Origin: JBNKHH01 sp050290245
GTDB lineage: Bacteria > Pseudomonadota > Alphaproteobacteria > Rhodobacterales > Rhodobacteraceae
Direction of reading: 5' to 3'
NCBI GenBank assembly: GCA_050290245.1
Contig: JBNKHH010000059.1
Span: 62,001-126,000 of the forward strand
DNA: 64,000 nucleotides
The notes below the pieces were generated by a model. It was not told the origin of the DNA. It saw only the letters and a list, made by a program, of their open reading frames with translations, and made no database searches. Positions 16,472 through 25,398 of the stretch are shown one piece after another. The first letter of the stretch is position 1; each line of letters opens with the position of its first letter. The position numbers and the translations under genes were made by a program.

Positions 16472-17148
16472 AGCCAGACGACCTTGCCGTCGATCGTGTC
16501 GTTTTTGACGAATGGCACGCGTTCGGGCGCGTCCAGGTTCGGCAGATGGCTGGTCAGTTCGGCCAACACCACCCGTGTGATGAACGGCAAGTCCAAGTCG
16601 CGCACGCGGGAAAGGGGCACCCACTGCAAGTGGGACAGCTCGTCCTCGGCCTGTGAGAAATCATCCGGGTCCGTGGCGAGTGCTCCCGCGTCGGCGAGGA
16701 AGAACCGCGCGTCAAAGCGGCGAGGGCGGCCTGGAGGCGTCAGTGCGCGAAAAAAGAACGAGAGGGCACCTGCATCCGGACTTAGACCTCGTGCGGCAAA
16801 TTCCGCCCATTCTGCGGGAGGATTGCTCCACGGGGAGGTGCGCCCAAGACACTGACCGGTTTCTTCCCACAGCTCACGGATGGCGGCGACGGCCAGCTGC
16901 TCGGGCGCGGCGGTCTCGGCCAGGGTCGACAGGCGCGCACGGCAGCCGGCCTCCAGCGGACCGGCCAGCGGGATATCGGCATCCCGGGCATCCACCGCGC
17001 CGCCGGGAAAAACGAATTTGTCGGGCATGAAGGCCGCAGTCTTGCCGCGCTGGCCCATCAGCACTTTCGGGTCGGCACCGGGGTCGCGCACGACGATCAC
17101 CGTCGCCGCATCGCGGATCGGCACGTCCTTCTTGTCAGTCGTGGTCAA
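16468..17148 (-). CDS. Nudix hydrolase
   Basis: A 226-residue cytoplasmic hydrolase of nucleoside-diphosphate-linked substrates. The Nudix box is recognisable although it carries an insertion of about 20 residues between the glycine part (FVFPGGAVDARD) and the catalytic helix (AVAAIRELWEETGQCLG, with R-E-x-x-E-E-x-G). The upstream VIVVRDPGADPKVLMGQRG is the usual N-terminal strand. Its length and insertion resemble NUDT19-like/CoA-type Nudix proteins of this order, but the substrate is not certain. The start overlaps the end of the DUF983 gene by 14 bases, so the two are co-transcribed. Confidence 0.88.
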   Translation of the reverse strand: MTTTDKKDVPIRDAATVIVVRDPGADPKVLMGQRGKTAAFMPDKFVFPGGAVDARDADIPLAGPLEAGCRARLSTLAETAAPEQLAVAAIRELWEETGQCLGRTSPWSNPPAEWAEFAARGLSPDAGALSFFFRALTPPGRPRRFDARFFLADAGALATDPDDFSQAEDELSHLQWVPLSRVRDLDLPFITRVVLAELTSHLPNLDAPERVPFVKNDTIDGKVVWL

Positions 17149-17563
17149 ACCCGTGCATCCGCTTGGCCCATTGGAAGCCGACGATCGCCCCTTTCAGCCG
17201 GGGCAACATGTACAGGGACAGAGCCACGCAGCCGACGGTGAAGACCGTCGCCAGAACCATGGGGTCGGGGCGGAAGGTTGTAAAGGTCCACAGGATGGTC
17301 GGCGCCATGATGTGCCCAACGATCAGAATCGTGAGATAGGCAGGCCCGTCGTCGGCGCGATGATGATGAAGCTCCTCGTCGCAGACCGGACAGTTGTCCC
17401 GGACCTTTAGGTAGGACTTCATCAGCGGCCCTTGGCCGCACTTCGGGCAGCGTCTGCGCCATCCGCGGAAAATCGAACGCCGGGTCGGCCGTTCGGCTTC
17501 GTCCTGCGTTTCGGTCATTGATGGCTCGGCATACTGATCAAACATCGGGTCCAACTTCGTCAT
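17135..17563 (-). CDS. DUF983 family membrane protein
   Basis: A 142-residue protein with the DUF983 layout: a zinc-ribbon-like N-terminal half with CPKCGQG and CPVCDEELHHHRADDGPAY, then two membrane spans (TILIVGHIMAPTILWTFTTF and LATVFTVGCVALSLYML), and a final LKGAIVGFQWAKRMHGF. Function is unknown. Alternative start at 17518 (METQDEAERP-type N-terminus, codon ATG). It is followed by the Nudix gene with an overlap. Confidence 0.88.
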   Translation of the reverse strand: MTKLDPMFDQYAEPSMTETQDEAERPTRRSIFRGWRRRCPKCGQGPLMKSYLKVRDNCPVCDEELHHHRADDGPAYLTILIVGHIMAPTILWTFTTFRPDPMVLATVFTVGCVALSLYMLPRLKGAIVGFQWAKRMHGFDHD

Positions 17564-17712
17564 GAGGAAAACATTGGACCCAGATAGCGCTCACGGGAAG
17601 CCAGCGAAATGCCCTTGCGTCGGGATGTCGCGGGGGTGCGTCAAAGCCCGCCCACGACCCGAAAGGTATTTCGGCGTGGATGTGCGCCGGTCGATCCAGC
17701 GGGCGCTCATTA

Positions 17713-17728
17713 ATGCAAAACTTTGCAT
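17713..17728. promoter_or_regulatory. Palindrome upstream of the nitrilase gene
   Basis: ATGCAAAACTTTGCAT, 7-bp perfect arms around AC, 50 bases upstream of the nitrilase ATG. It resembles a dimeric repressor site; the cognate regulator is not in the window. Confidence 0.45.
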
Positions 17729-17777
17729 AATGGGTCCTGCACCCCTAGGCTTGCCCAAAGATCAGGGAGTTCTTCGT

Positions 17778-18710
17778 ATGAAAATTGCAGTCGTACAACA
17801 GCCGCCGGTCTACTTGGACAAGGCGAGGTCCATCGACCGCGCGGTCGAGTTGGTCGACGAGGCAGGGCGTGAAGGCTGCGGTCTGATTGTTTTCCCCGAA
17901 GCGTGGCTTCCGGGATATCCGACCTTTGTCTGGCGCTTGCCACCGGGGGCAGGGATGGGCAAGACCGATGAATTGTTCGCCCTGTCGCAGGCAAATTCGG
18001 TAAACTTGGCCAAGGACGACCTCGCCCCGGTCCAGGAAGCCGCCAGGGAAGCCGGGACCGTCGTCGTACTTGGCCACCAGGAACTGGACGGCACGGTCAG
18101 TGGGAGCACGCTTTATAACAGCGTTGCCATCATCGACGCTGACGGAGCGATTTTGAACAACCACCGGAAATTGATGCCGACGAATCCCGAGCGCATGGTC
18201 TGGGGGTTTGGCGACGGTTCGACCTTGAATGTGGTCGATACAGCGGTAGGGCGTATTGGAGCGCTACTATGCTGGGAAAACTATATGCCGTTGGCCCGCG
18301 CCGCGCTTTATGCCCAAAACATCGATATATACGTGGCCCCGACCTGGGACAGCGGAGACACCTGGCTTGCCACCATGCAGCACATTGCCCGTGAAGGCGG
18401 CTGCTGGGTGGTCGGCTGCGCCACGTCGATCGAGGTCTCGGATATTCCAGACACACTGCCATACCGGGACGAGCTTTTCCCCAATGCGGGCGAATGGATC
18501 AACCCGGGCGACGCGGTCGTGTACAAGCCGTTCGGCGGACCGCAGGCCGGGCCGATGCACAGGGAAAAGGGACTGTTGATCACGGACATCGATGTCGATG
18601 CCGCCCGCAGTTCCCGTCGCAAGTTTGACGCCTGCGGCCATTATGCCCGACCCGACGTTTTTCAACTGACGGTGAACCGCAGACGGCAGGCGCCTGTCGT
18701 GTTCGAATGA
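17778..18710 (+). CDS. Nitrilase / carbon-nitrogen hydrolase
   Basis: A 310-residue cytoplasmic enzyme with the complete nitrilase catalytic set: Glu41 (LIVFPEAW), Lys131 (NNHRKLMPT) and Cys165 (GALLCWENYMPLAR). HRKLMPTNPERMVWG and CWENYMPLARAALYAQ are characteristic of true nitrilases (nitrile to carboxylic acid plus ammonia) rather than amidases, though the substrate is not set by sequence. The reading frame extends back to 17562, but the ATG at 17778 opens the usual KIAVVQQPP strand. It has its own promoter region with a 16-bp palindrome at 17713. Confidence 0.92.
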   Translation: MKIAVVQQPPVYLDKARSIDRAVELVDEAGREGCGLIVFPEAWLPGYPTFVWRLPPGAGMGKTDELFALSQANSVNLAKDDLAPVQEAAREAGTVVVLGHQELDGTVSGSTLYNSVAIIDADGAILNNHRKLMPTNPERMVWGFGDGSTLNVVDTAVGRIGALLCWENYMPLARAALYAQNIDIYVAPTWDSGDTWLATMQHIAREGGCWVVGCATSIEVSDIPDTLPYRDELFPNAGEWINPGDAVVYKPFGGPQAGPMHREKGLLITDIDVDAARSSRRKFDACGHYARPDVFQLTVNRRRQAPVVFE

Positions 18711-18728
18711 GCGGCGGCGGCTCACGCT

Positions 18729-18866
18729 CTATTGACTTGTTCGTCGATGCAACGCCCGAAAGGATTCCCTGCGCGGCGTCAGTGCGGTTCTGCGTCTGAT
18801 CCCGGTTGCATCAGACCCCGAAGGCACCACCACGAGGATCAGCGCCCCGGCCCAGAGCAGCGCCAT
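18729..18866 (-). pseudogene. Possible gene remnant (hydrophobic C-terminal fragment)
   Basis: In the 210 bases between the nitrilase and methyltransferase stops, the minus strand has a short open frame whose product starts MALLWAGALILVVVPSGSD and ends in an Arg-rich tail (45 residues). The frame stays open upstream with QPILRLH. It reads like the last membrane helix and tail of a larger protein whose front is missing. There is no ribosome-binding site or partner, so it may be a decayed gene or chance. Confidence 0.25.
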
Positions 18867-18920
18867 GTGCAGCCGAAGGATCGGCTGTACCGCCCCACGC
18901 GTCCTTGCTGAATGCGACGC

Positions 18921-19652
18921 CTATTCTTTGCGATAGACCGACACATGCATCTTGCTGTCAGCCGTGAAGCGCTCGCCGTTCCACCCGCCCCAGCGGTTTG
19001 CCAGCTTCAGCCCAGCCAGTTCGGCCATGAGATCGATTTCGGCAGGCCAAGCATAGCGCATGGGAAGCGGAACCAGTTTCATCGTGTCTTGGCAGATACG
19101 GATGCGCTGGAACTCCAGGAGTTGGCGAACAGGATCATGCGTCGCGGCTTCCAGCCAGACCTCGTCCATGGTCAGCCGTTTGGTCTGCGTTCTTTGCCCG
19201 TTTTCGAACCCTGAGAGGTCCGGTACAAAGGTTTCGATCAGGAAGCTGCCGCTGTTAGAAAGCCGCTTGGCTACGTTTCGAAAGCACCGGACCTGGGCCT
19301 CCTGGCTGGTCAGGTTGAACAGGGTGTTGAAGACCAGGAAAACATGGTCGAACGGTCCGTCGATTCCGACGTCGGCCATGTCGCCAAGGGCAATCTCGAT
19401 GTCTGCCGCGCCGGGCTTTTCGCGCAGCTTGGCCACCATCTCGGGCGAGGCCTCGACCCCCGATACATCATGGCCACGCTCGACCAGGGGTAGCGCGATG
19501 CGCCCGGAGCCAATGGCCAGTTCTAGGATGCGCCCCTGACCGGCCAGGCGCGAGATCAGTGCGACAGTGGCTTCGGTCGTACCGGGATCGTGCAACAGAT
19601 CGTAGTCCTCGGCATTCAGTGCGCCAAATGTGGCTGGGCCGAAACCTTCCAT
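18921..19652 (-). CDS. Class I SAM-dependent methyltransferase
   Basis: A 243-residue cytoplasmic methyltransferase. Motif I is ILELAIGSGRIALPLVERGHDVSGVEASPEMV (glycine-rich loop plus acidic residue), motif II is IALGDMADVGIDGPFDHVFLVFNTLFNL, followed by a mixed alpha/beta C-terminal half. The methyl acceptor is unknown. It starts three bases after the metG stop, so it is co-transcribed with metG. Confidence 0.88.
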   Translation of the reverse strand: MEGFGPATFGALNAEDYDLLHDPGTTEATVALISRLAGQGRILELAIGSGRIALPLVERGHDVSGVEASPEMVAKLREKPGAADIEIALGDMADVGIDGPFDHVFLVFNTLFNLTSQEAQVRCFRNVAKRLSNSGSFLIETFVPDLSGFENGQRTQTKRLTMDEVWLEAATHDPVRQLLEFQRIRICQDTMKLVPLPMRYAWPAEIDLMAELAGLKLANRWGGWNGERFTADSKMHVSVYRKE

Positions 19653-19655
19653 GAC

Positions 19656-21371
19656 TTAACGGGTGCCTGCAAAGCGGGTCTGCCAGCTTTCGCGGTCGTC
19701 GTCGCTGATTTTGGCAAAAAGAACATCTGGTACCGAGAAGGCGTGGCCGGCGGGCAGGGCGCATAGGGCCTCTTTCATGTCGCCCGGCCATTCGGTGTCC
19801 AGCGTGTTCATCGCGCTCAGCATCCTCGCTGCAGCCTCGGGAATGAAGGGCGCAGAAATCACCGCATAGACTCGGATCAGGTTCAGCGCCAAACGCACCT
19901 GCGCCGCCGCCTTGTCGGGATCTTCCTTGAAGACCGACCAGGGCGCCGCCGATTGCAGGTATTCGTTGCCCAGGACCCACAGCGCGCGCAATTCGGACGC
20001 GGCCTTGCGGACCTCGATCGCTTCCATCTGCGCCTGGTAGGCCGCCAAGCCAGCGTCCAGCTTTTCGATCAAAGCCTCTTCTTCAGCACCCCAGTCGCCA
20101 CCGGCCGGGATCTCCTCACCGAACTTCGAACGGCAGAACTTGGTCACGCGGCTGACGAAATTCCCCAGCACGTCGGCCAGGTCCTTGTTGACCGATTGCT
20201 GGAAATTTTCCCATGTGAATTCACTGTCCGATGACTCGGGGGCATGGGACAGAAGCCACCAGCGCCAATAGTCGGCAGGCAGGATTTCCAAAGCCTGATC
20301 CTGGAATATGCCGCGCCCGCGCGAGGTCGAGAACTGGCCGCCGTCATAGTTCAGATAGTTGAACGACTTGATGTAATCGACCATTTTCCACGGTTCGCCG
20401 GAGCCAATCATCGTTGCCGGGAACGAAAGCGTGTGGAAGGGAACGTTGTCCTTGCCCATGAACTGGACGTAGCGGACATCGTCGGCACCCTTGTCGGTGC
20501 GCCACCAGCGTTCCCATTCAGCGTCCGGCGCGCCGCGCGCGTCGGCCCATTCCTTGCCGCAGGCGATGTATTCGATGGGGGCGTCGAACCAGACGTAGAA
20601 AACCTTGCCCTCCATGCCCGGCCAATCCTCGTCACCCTTTTTGACGGGAATGCCCCAGTCCAGGTCGCGGGTGATGCCGCGGTCGCGCAGCCCGTCGCCG
20701 TCGTTCAGCCACTTCTTGGCGATCGAGGTCGTCAGAATGGGCCAATCGGTCTTGCTGTCGATCCAGTCGGACAGCTGCTCGCTGAGCAGCGACTGCTTCA
20801 GGTACAGGTGTTTGGTCTCGCGGACTTCGAGATCGGTGGAACCCGACAGGGTCGAGTGCGGTTCGATCAGATCGGTCGGATCAAGCTGTTTGGTGCAGTT
20901 GTCACACTGGTCGCCGCGCGCGCTGTCATAGCCGCAATTGGGGCAGGTGCCTTCGATATACCGATCCGGCAGAAAGCGGCCGTCGGCGTTGGAATAGACC
21001 TGGCTCTCGGTCACTTCCTCTATCAACCCGGCATCGGCCAGCCGGCCAGCCAGATGTTGGGTCAGCCAGTGGTTGGCGGGCGAAGATGAACGCCCGAAGT
21101 GGTCGAACGACAAACCGAAGCCTTCTGCGATCTTGGCCTGCACGTCATGCAGTTCAGCGCAATATTCAGCGACACCTTGTCCCGCCTTGCCCGCGGCGAT
21201 TTCCGCAGGCGTGCCGTGTTCATCGGTGGCGCAAAGGAACAATACCTCGTGGCCCCGCGCGCGCATGTACCGGGCATATAGGTCAGCCGGAAGCTGGCTG
21301 CCGACAAGATTGCCCAGATGCTTGATCCCGTTGATATACGGCAGGGCCGATGTGATGAGGATACGCGCCAT
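19656..21371 (-). CDS. metG: Methionyl-tRNA synthetase
   Basis: A 571-residue class I synthetase charging tRNA-Met. The Rossmann domain starts with ILITSALPYINGIKHLGN (HIGH equivalent HLGN). A zinc knuckle follows with CPNCGYDSARGDQCDNC and later CLF-type residues; the KMSKS loop reads QFSTSRGRG near residue 345, i.e. the variant in which the second lysine is replaced, seen in some bacterial MetRS. The C-terminal anticodon domain is all-helical, and there is no appended tRNA-binding (EMAP-like) domain, matching the length. The open frame extends to 21542, but the ATG at 21371 is the family start. The methyltransferase gene follows after 3 bases. Confidence 0.97.
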   Translation of the reverse strand: MARILITSALPYINGIKHLGNLVGSQLPADLYARYMRARGHEVLFLCATDEHGTPAEIAAGKAGQGVAEYCAELHDVQAKIAEGFGLSFDHFGRSSSPANHWLTQHLAGRLADAGLIEEVTESQVYSNADGRFLPDRYIEGTCPNCGYDSARGDQCDNCTKQLDPTDLIEPHSTLSGSTDLEVRETKHLYLKQSLLSEQLSDWIDSKTDWPILTTSIAKKWLNDGDGLRDRGITRDLDWGIPVKKGDEDWPGMEGKVFYVWFDAPIEYIACGKEWADARGAPDAEWERWWRTDKGADDVRYVQFMGKDNVPFHTLSFPATMIGSGEPWKMVDYIKSFNYLNYDGGQFSTSRGRGIFQDQALEILPADYWRWWLLSHAPESSDSEFTWENFQQSVNKDLADVLGNFVSRVTKFCRSKFGEEIPAGGDWGAEEEALIEKLDAGLAAYQAQMEAIEVRKAASELRALWVLGNEYLQSAAPWSVFKEDPDKAAAQVRLALNLIRVYAVISAPFIPEAAARMLSAMNTLDTEWPGDMKEALCALPAGHAFSVPDVLFAKISDDDRESWQTRFAGTR

Positions 21372-21452
21372 GACTGTCTCCGAAACCGTTGGAGACGTCT
21401 CATAGCCCAGCCCCGCACCCCCGTCACCCCCAGTTTCCACCCCCTCGCAACG

Positions 21453-21480
21453 TCCGGAGAGTATTTTCAAAAAGAAGCAG
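21453..21480 (+). repeat. Dispersed intergenic repeat, copy 2
   Basis: TCCGGAGAGTATTTTCAAAA followed by AGAAGCAG, upstream of metG. It is related to the copies at 6621 and 61066 and is the most diverged of the three. Confidence 0.4.
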
Positions 21481-21567
21481 GTGCACACTTTGGCTGTGAG
21501 TACCCGCAGGTTTTCTCTTAGACAAAACTTTCGGAGCCTCAATCAGAGAGACAGGAGTGAAACTCCC

Positions 21568-22479
21568 TCAGTCTTTGCCGCGTTTGCGGGTGTCCGGGTG
21601 TAGGGCCGTCGCAAGGATATGATCCGTGTTGTGCAGGACGTGATCGGCCTTGCCCACGATACGCGGATCGGGCGGTGTTGCGATCGAGGTGTCCTTGCCG
21701 GGGTAATCCAGGGACGACAGGAAATGGCGCATGCAGTTCAGGCGAGCGCGTTTCTTGTCGTCCGACTTGATGATTGTCCAGGGCGCATCGGCGGTGTCTG
21801 TATAAAACAGCATTGCCTCTTTCGCCTCGGTATAGTCGTCCCATTTGTCCAGTGACGCCTTGTCGATTGGCGACAGCTTCCACCGCTTCAGCGGATCGTT
21901 CTCGCGCGATTTGAACCGGCGGCGCTGTTCGTCGCGGGTGACCGAGAACCAGTACTTGTAAAGCCGGATGCCGGACCGCACCATCATGCGCTCCAAATCG
22001 GGGGTCTGGCGCATGAACTCCAGATACTCGAACGGCTCACAGAACCCCATGACACGCTCGACTCCTGCGCGGTTGTACCAGGACCGGTCATAGAACACCA
22101 TTTCCCCGACCGTGGGCAGTTCGGTGACATAGCGCTGGAAATACCACTGGCCCTTTTCTTTATCCGTCGGCTTGTTCAGTGCAACGACCCGCGCGGCGCG
22201 GGGGTTCAGGTGTTCGGTAAAACGTTTGATCGTCCCACCCTTGCCAGCAGCGTCGCGGCCTTCGAATAACAATACGAACTTTTGTCCGGTCTCTTGGGCC
22301 CAGATCTGAACTTTTAGAAGTTCGGCCTGCAACTGGGCCTTCTCGGCCTCATAGGTCTTGCGGTCCAGCTTTTCTGAATAGGGATAGCGACCGTTGTCAA
22401 AGATTGGCCCAACGTCTGGAACCGGCACCATTGCGTTTTCTTTTCCGGTCTCTGTTTTCTTCGCCGCTGTCCCGTCCAT
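21568..22479 (-). CDS. ppk2: Polyphosphate kinase 2
   Basis: A 303-residue cytoplasmic enzyme transferring phosphate between polyphosphate and nucleotides (PPK2 class I usually makes GTP/ATP from NDP). Walker A is LLFEGRDAAGKGGTIKRF, with FTEHLNPRAARVVALNKPTDKE following; the Walker B/lid segment is MVFYDRSWYNRAGVERVMGF; then LERMMVRSGIRLYKYWFSV and the C-terminal RFKSRENDPLKRWKLSPID. All match PPK2. It lies 82 bases after fabI on the same strand and may be read through, but has its own ribosome-binding site (AAAGGAAC). Confidence 0.95.
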   Translation of the reverse strand: MDGTAAKKTETGKENAMVPVPDVGPIFDNGRYPYSEKLDRKTYEAEKAQLQAELLKVQIWAQETGQKFVLLFEGRDAAGKGGTIKRFTEHLNPRAARVVALNKPTDKEKGQWYFQRYVTELPTVGEMVFYDRSWYNRAGVERVMGFCEPFEYLEFMRQTPDLERMMVRSGIRLYKYWFSVTRDEQRRRFKSRENDPLKRWKLSPIDKASLDKWDDYTEAKEAMLFYTDTADAPWTIIKSDDKKRARLNCMRHFLSSLDYPGKDTSIATPPDPRIVGKADHVLHNTDHILATALHPDTRKRGKD

Positions 22480-22561
22480 TGCACGTTCCTTTTTTTGACA
22501 CGCGCAAAGTATAAGGCCGAGCGCACCGCCCGGCCTTGATACCGATCAATTCTAAAAATTT

Positions 22562-23350
22562 TCAGAGGTTTTCCGACTGCATCATGCCTAGCACGTGATA
22601 ACCGCCGTCGACGTGGATGATCTCGCCCGTGGTGCAGGCTCCGTGATCACTGGCCAGGAAAACAGCCGCGCCGCCTACGGCCTCCAGCGTTGCATTCGCG
22701 CGAAGCGGAGCGTTGGCCTCGGTCGTCTTGAAGGTCTTGCGCGCGCCGCCGATGGCCGCCCCGGCAAGCGTCTTCATCGGGCCGGGAGAAATCGCATTCA
22801 CCCGAATGCCCTCGGGGCCGAGGTCATTGGCCAGATAGCGCATTGCGCTTTCCAGTGCTGCCTTGGCCACGCCCATCACGTTGTAATTCGGCTGGACCCG
22901 GTTCGACCCCATGTAGGTCAGCGTGATGATCGAGCCACCTTCGCTCATCATGGGCCGTGCGCGGCGCGCGACGTCGACCAACGAATAACAGGAAATATCC
23001 AGCGAATTCTTGAAGTTCTCGCGGCTCGTATCCACGAAACGCCCCGTCAGCTCGTTCTTGTCAGAAAAGGCGATAGCATGGACGACGAAATCCAGCCGCC
23101 CCCAACGATCCTGCAATGCCGCGAACGCGCGATCCATCGAGGCCTCGTCGGTCACGTCCACGTCGACCAAGATGTCGCTGCCAACGCTGGCGGCCAAAGG
23201 CTCGACCCGTTTGCCAAAGCCTTCGCCCTGGTACGTGAAGGCAAGTTCAGCGCCCTCGTCGGCCAGGGCTTTGGCAATGCCCCAGGCGATCGAGCGCTCG
23301 TTCGCCACGCCCATCACCAACCCGCGTTTGCCCTTCATCAGGTCGGCCAT
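22562..23350 (-). CDS. fabI: Enoyl-[acyl-carrier-protein] reductase (NADH)
   Basis: A 262-residue SDR-type reductase for the last step of each fatty-acid elongation round. It has the N-terminal GKRGLVMGVANERSIAWGIAKAL cofactor site, the FabI-type Tyr-x6-Lys (YNVMGVAK, following YMGSNRVQPN), then ISPGPMKTLAGAAIGGA and a C-terminal HVDGGYHVLGM. Its start is 4 bases after the fabB stop, so fabB-fabI is an operon. The enzyme is the classic target of triclosan-type inhibitors. Confidence 0.97.
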   Translation of the reverse strand: MADLMKGKRGLVMGVANERSIAWGIAKALADEGAELAFTYQGEGFGKRVEPLAASVGSDILVDVDVTDEASMDRAFAALQDRWGRLDFVVHAIAFSDKNELTGRFVDTSRENFKNSLDISCYSLVDVARRARPMMSEGGSIITLTYMGSNRVQPNYNVMGVAKAALESAMRYLANDLGPEGIRVNAISPGPMKTLAGAAIGGARKTFKTTEANAPLRANATLEAVGGAAVFLASDHGACTTGEIIHVDGGYHVLGMMQSENL

Positions 23351-23354
23351 GGCG

Positions 23355-24575
23355 TCACCCGTGAACCTTGGACATGACGAGCGAAGCGTTGGTGCCGCCG
23401 AAGCCGAAGCTGTTGGACAGAACCGTGTCCAGGTCGGTTTCGACCATCTCGGTCGCGATCTCTTCGGGACGGATCGCGGGGTCGAGCGTCTTGACGTTGA
23501 TCGAGGGCGCGATGAACCCCTTTTCCAGCATGATCAGCGAATAGATCGCCTCGTGCACACCGGCCGCACCCAAGGAATGGCCGGTCATCGACTTGGTTGA
23601 GGAAATTGGTGCGTGATCGTCGCCCAGAACACGGCGCACGGCCTCTACCTCAGTCACGTCGCCGACGGGCGTCGAGGTGCCATGGGCGTTGACGTAATCC
23701 ACCTTGCGGTCGCCGATGGTCGAAACCGCCAGCCGCATCGACCGCTCGCCGCCCTCGCCGGAGGGGGCAACCATGTCATAGCCGTCCGAGGTCGCGCCAT
23801 AGCCCGTCACCTCGGCGTAGATCTTCGCGCCACGCGCCTTTGCGTGCTCGTATTCCTCCAGCACGACCATACCGCCGCCGCCGCCAATCACGAACCCGTC
23901 GCGGGTTTCGTCAAAGGCACGGGCCGCCTCGGTAGGGGTGTCGTTGTACTTGGACGACATGGCGCCCATGGCGTCGAACAGGCAGGAAAGCGTCCAGTCG
24001 ACCTCTTCGCCGCCGCCGGCAAAGACGATGTCCTGCTTGCCCATCTGGATCAATTCCGCGCCGTTGCCGATGCAATGCGCGCTTGTCGAACAGGCTGAGG
24101 TGATCGAATAATTCACACCCTTGATCTTGAACGGCGTCGCCAGACAGGCCGAAACCGTAGACGACATGCAGCGCGTCACCATGAAGGGACCCATCCGCTT
24201 GGGCGCGCCCTTTTCGATCACGGTGTTATGGGCGCTGAAGAAGTTCGACGTCGACGGACCGCCCGAACCCGCGACCAACCCGGTCCGCTCGTTCGAAATG
24301 TCGTCTTCCTCCAGGCCGGAATCGGCGAGAGCCTGCTCCATTGCCAGATAGGCATAGGCGGCGGTCGGCCCCATGAAACGAAGCTGGCGCTTGTCGATAT
24401 GCTCGGCCAGGTCGATCTGCGGAATCCCCGCGATCTGGCTGCGGAACCCGTGTTCGGCATAGTTCGGCTCGAAGGCGATGCCCGAGCGGCCGGCACGAAG
24501 GCTGGCTTCGACTTCGGCGGCAGAATTTCCAATGGGGCAGATAATCCCGATCCCGGTGATGACGACGCGGCGCAT
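23355..24575 (-). CDS. fabB: 3-oxoacyl-ACP synthase I
   Basis: A 406-residue condensing enzyme, KAS I type, which elongates cis-unsaturated intermediates made by FabA. The catalytic triad is Cys162 (SITSACSTSAHCIG), His near 297 (VNAHGTSTPVGD) and His near 331 (KSMTGHSLGAAG); the C-terminal LSNSFGFGGTNASLV is present. FabB is chosen over FabF because of the 406-residue length, the SACSTSAHCIGNGAELIQMGKQD context and the nearby fabA. It is the first gene of the fabB-fabI operon. fabA lies 2 kb upstream across an island of opposite-strand genes. Confidence 0.94.
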   Translation of the reverse strand: MRRVVITGIGIICPIGNSAAEVEASLRAGRSGIAFEPNYAEHGFRSQIAGIPQIDLAEHIDKRQLRFMGPTAAYAYLAMEQALADSGLEEDDISNERTGLVAGSGGPSTSNFFSAHNTVIEKGAPKRMGPFMVTRCMSSTVSACLATPFKIKGVNYSITSACSTSAHCIGNGAELIQMGKQDIVFAGGGEEVDWTLSCLFDAMGAMSSKYNDTPTEAARAFDETRDGFVIGGGGGMVVLEEYEHAKARGAKIYAEVTGYGATSDGYDMVAPSGEGGERSMRLAVSTIGDRKVDYVNAHGTSTPVGDVTEVEAVRRVLGDDHAPISSTKSMTGHSLGAAGVHEAIYSLIMLEKGFIAPSINVKTLDPAIRPEEIATEMVETDLDTVLSNSFGFGGTNASLVMSKVHG

Positions 24576-24771
24576 GAGTTCTCCTGTCCTTCGGTTCTCG
24601 CCTATCTAGGACAGCGCGGGCGATGCAGCAAGCGGTTAGGGTGCCGGTATGTTGCCGAGCGGACTGCAAAGCACGACCGAACAGGCCCCTCAAGGACGCT
24701 GCTGGCATGATGTGGGTCAAGTTGTGCCGGCGGCTGTTGTGGGACGCTGAAACGAAAAAGGGAGGCCAATC

Positions 24772-25239
24772 ATGGTAAGGTCGATGCTCCTTTGGGGTGC
24801 GTGCTGTTCAGCCTTGCTCATCCAGCCGGTAACTGCACAAGGCGTGTCCCAAAAGGTTTCAAACGAGATGACAGCCGAACGGTTCGGCCCGGTCGAAATC
24901 GTCATTGACGACCAGGCGGTAAATGGCTGTTGGACGAACGTCCGCGAAGTCAAAACGATGTCCGAAACGTATCTGACGTCTGAGGCTGGGCTTACCGTTA
25001 CGTCCATGGCGCCGGGCAAATTCATCATTTCAGTCATCGCGTCGAGACATAAAGGCAGATGCTCCGGGAGGATTGCGTTGAGGCTTTTCAACGCGGAGCT
25101 TGGTGATCAGGCCGAGTACGGAATGCGATCGGCCGAGTGTAGTCAGGCTGCCCGTTGCGATCCAATGGTCAAATATCAGGTCTCGATGTTCGCACAGGCC
25201 CTGCGTCTCGCGGCTGAAGGCTGGGATGTGACCGAGTAG
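24772..25239 (+). CDS. Secreted protein of unknown function
   Basis: A 155-residue protein with a signal peptide (MLLWGACCSALLIQPVTAQ, cleavage near residue 23). The mature part has cysteines in VNGCWTNV, GRCSGR, AECSQ and ARCDPM, suggesting two disulfides, and mixed beta-like segments. I do not recognise a family. GGGAGG upstream of the ATG supports the start. It is the first of four plus-strand genes lying between the minus-strand fabA and fabB. Confidence 0.75.
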   Translation: MVRSMLLWGACCSALLIQPVTAQGVSQKVSNEMTAERFGPVEIVIDDQAVNGCWTNVREVKTMSETYLTSEAGLTVTSMAPGKFIISVIASRHKGRCSGRIALRLFNAELGDQAEYGMRSAECSQAARCDPMVKYQVSMFAQALRLAAEGWDVTE

Positions 25240-25398
25240 CTCCCTCAAACGGTAATGCTTCACGTCTCCTGCACGACCGGACTGCAATGGTATGCTGGCA
25301 GCTGGTCGCGAATTTGTTGGCATGCATTGATGGGCAACAACGCGGCTCGTCATTGGAATGGCGATACTGGGCCACGGATTGAAATCGGGGAGGAGACG

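Noticed and set aside
22514..22540. Hairpin AAGGCCG/CGGCCTT after fabI
   Set aside because: Only 7 bp, 11-base loop and no T-run on either strand; could be a weak 3' structure, but not called a terminator.
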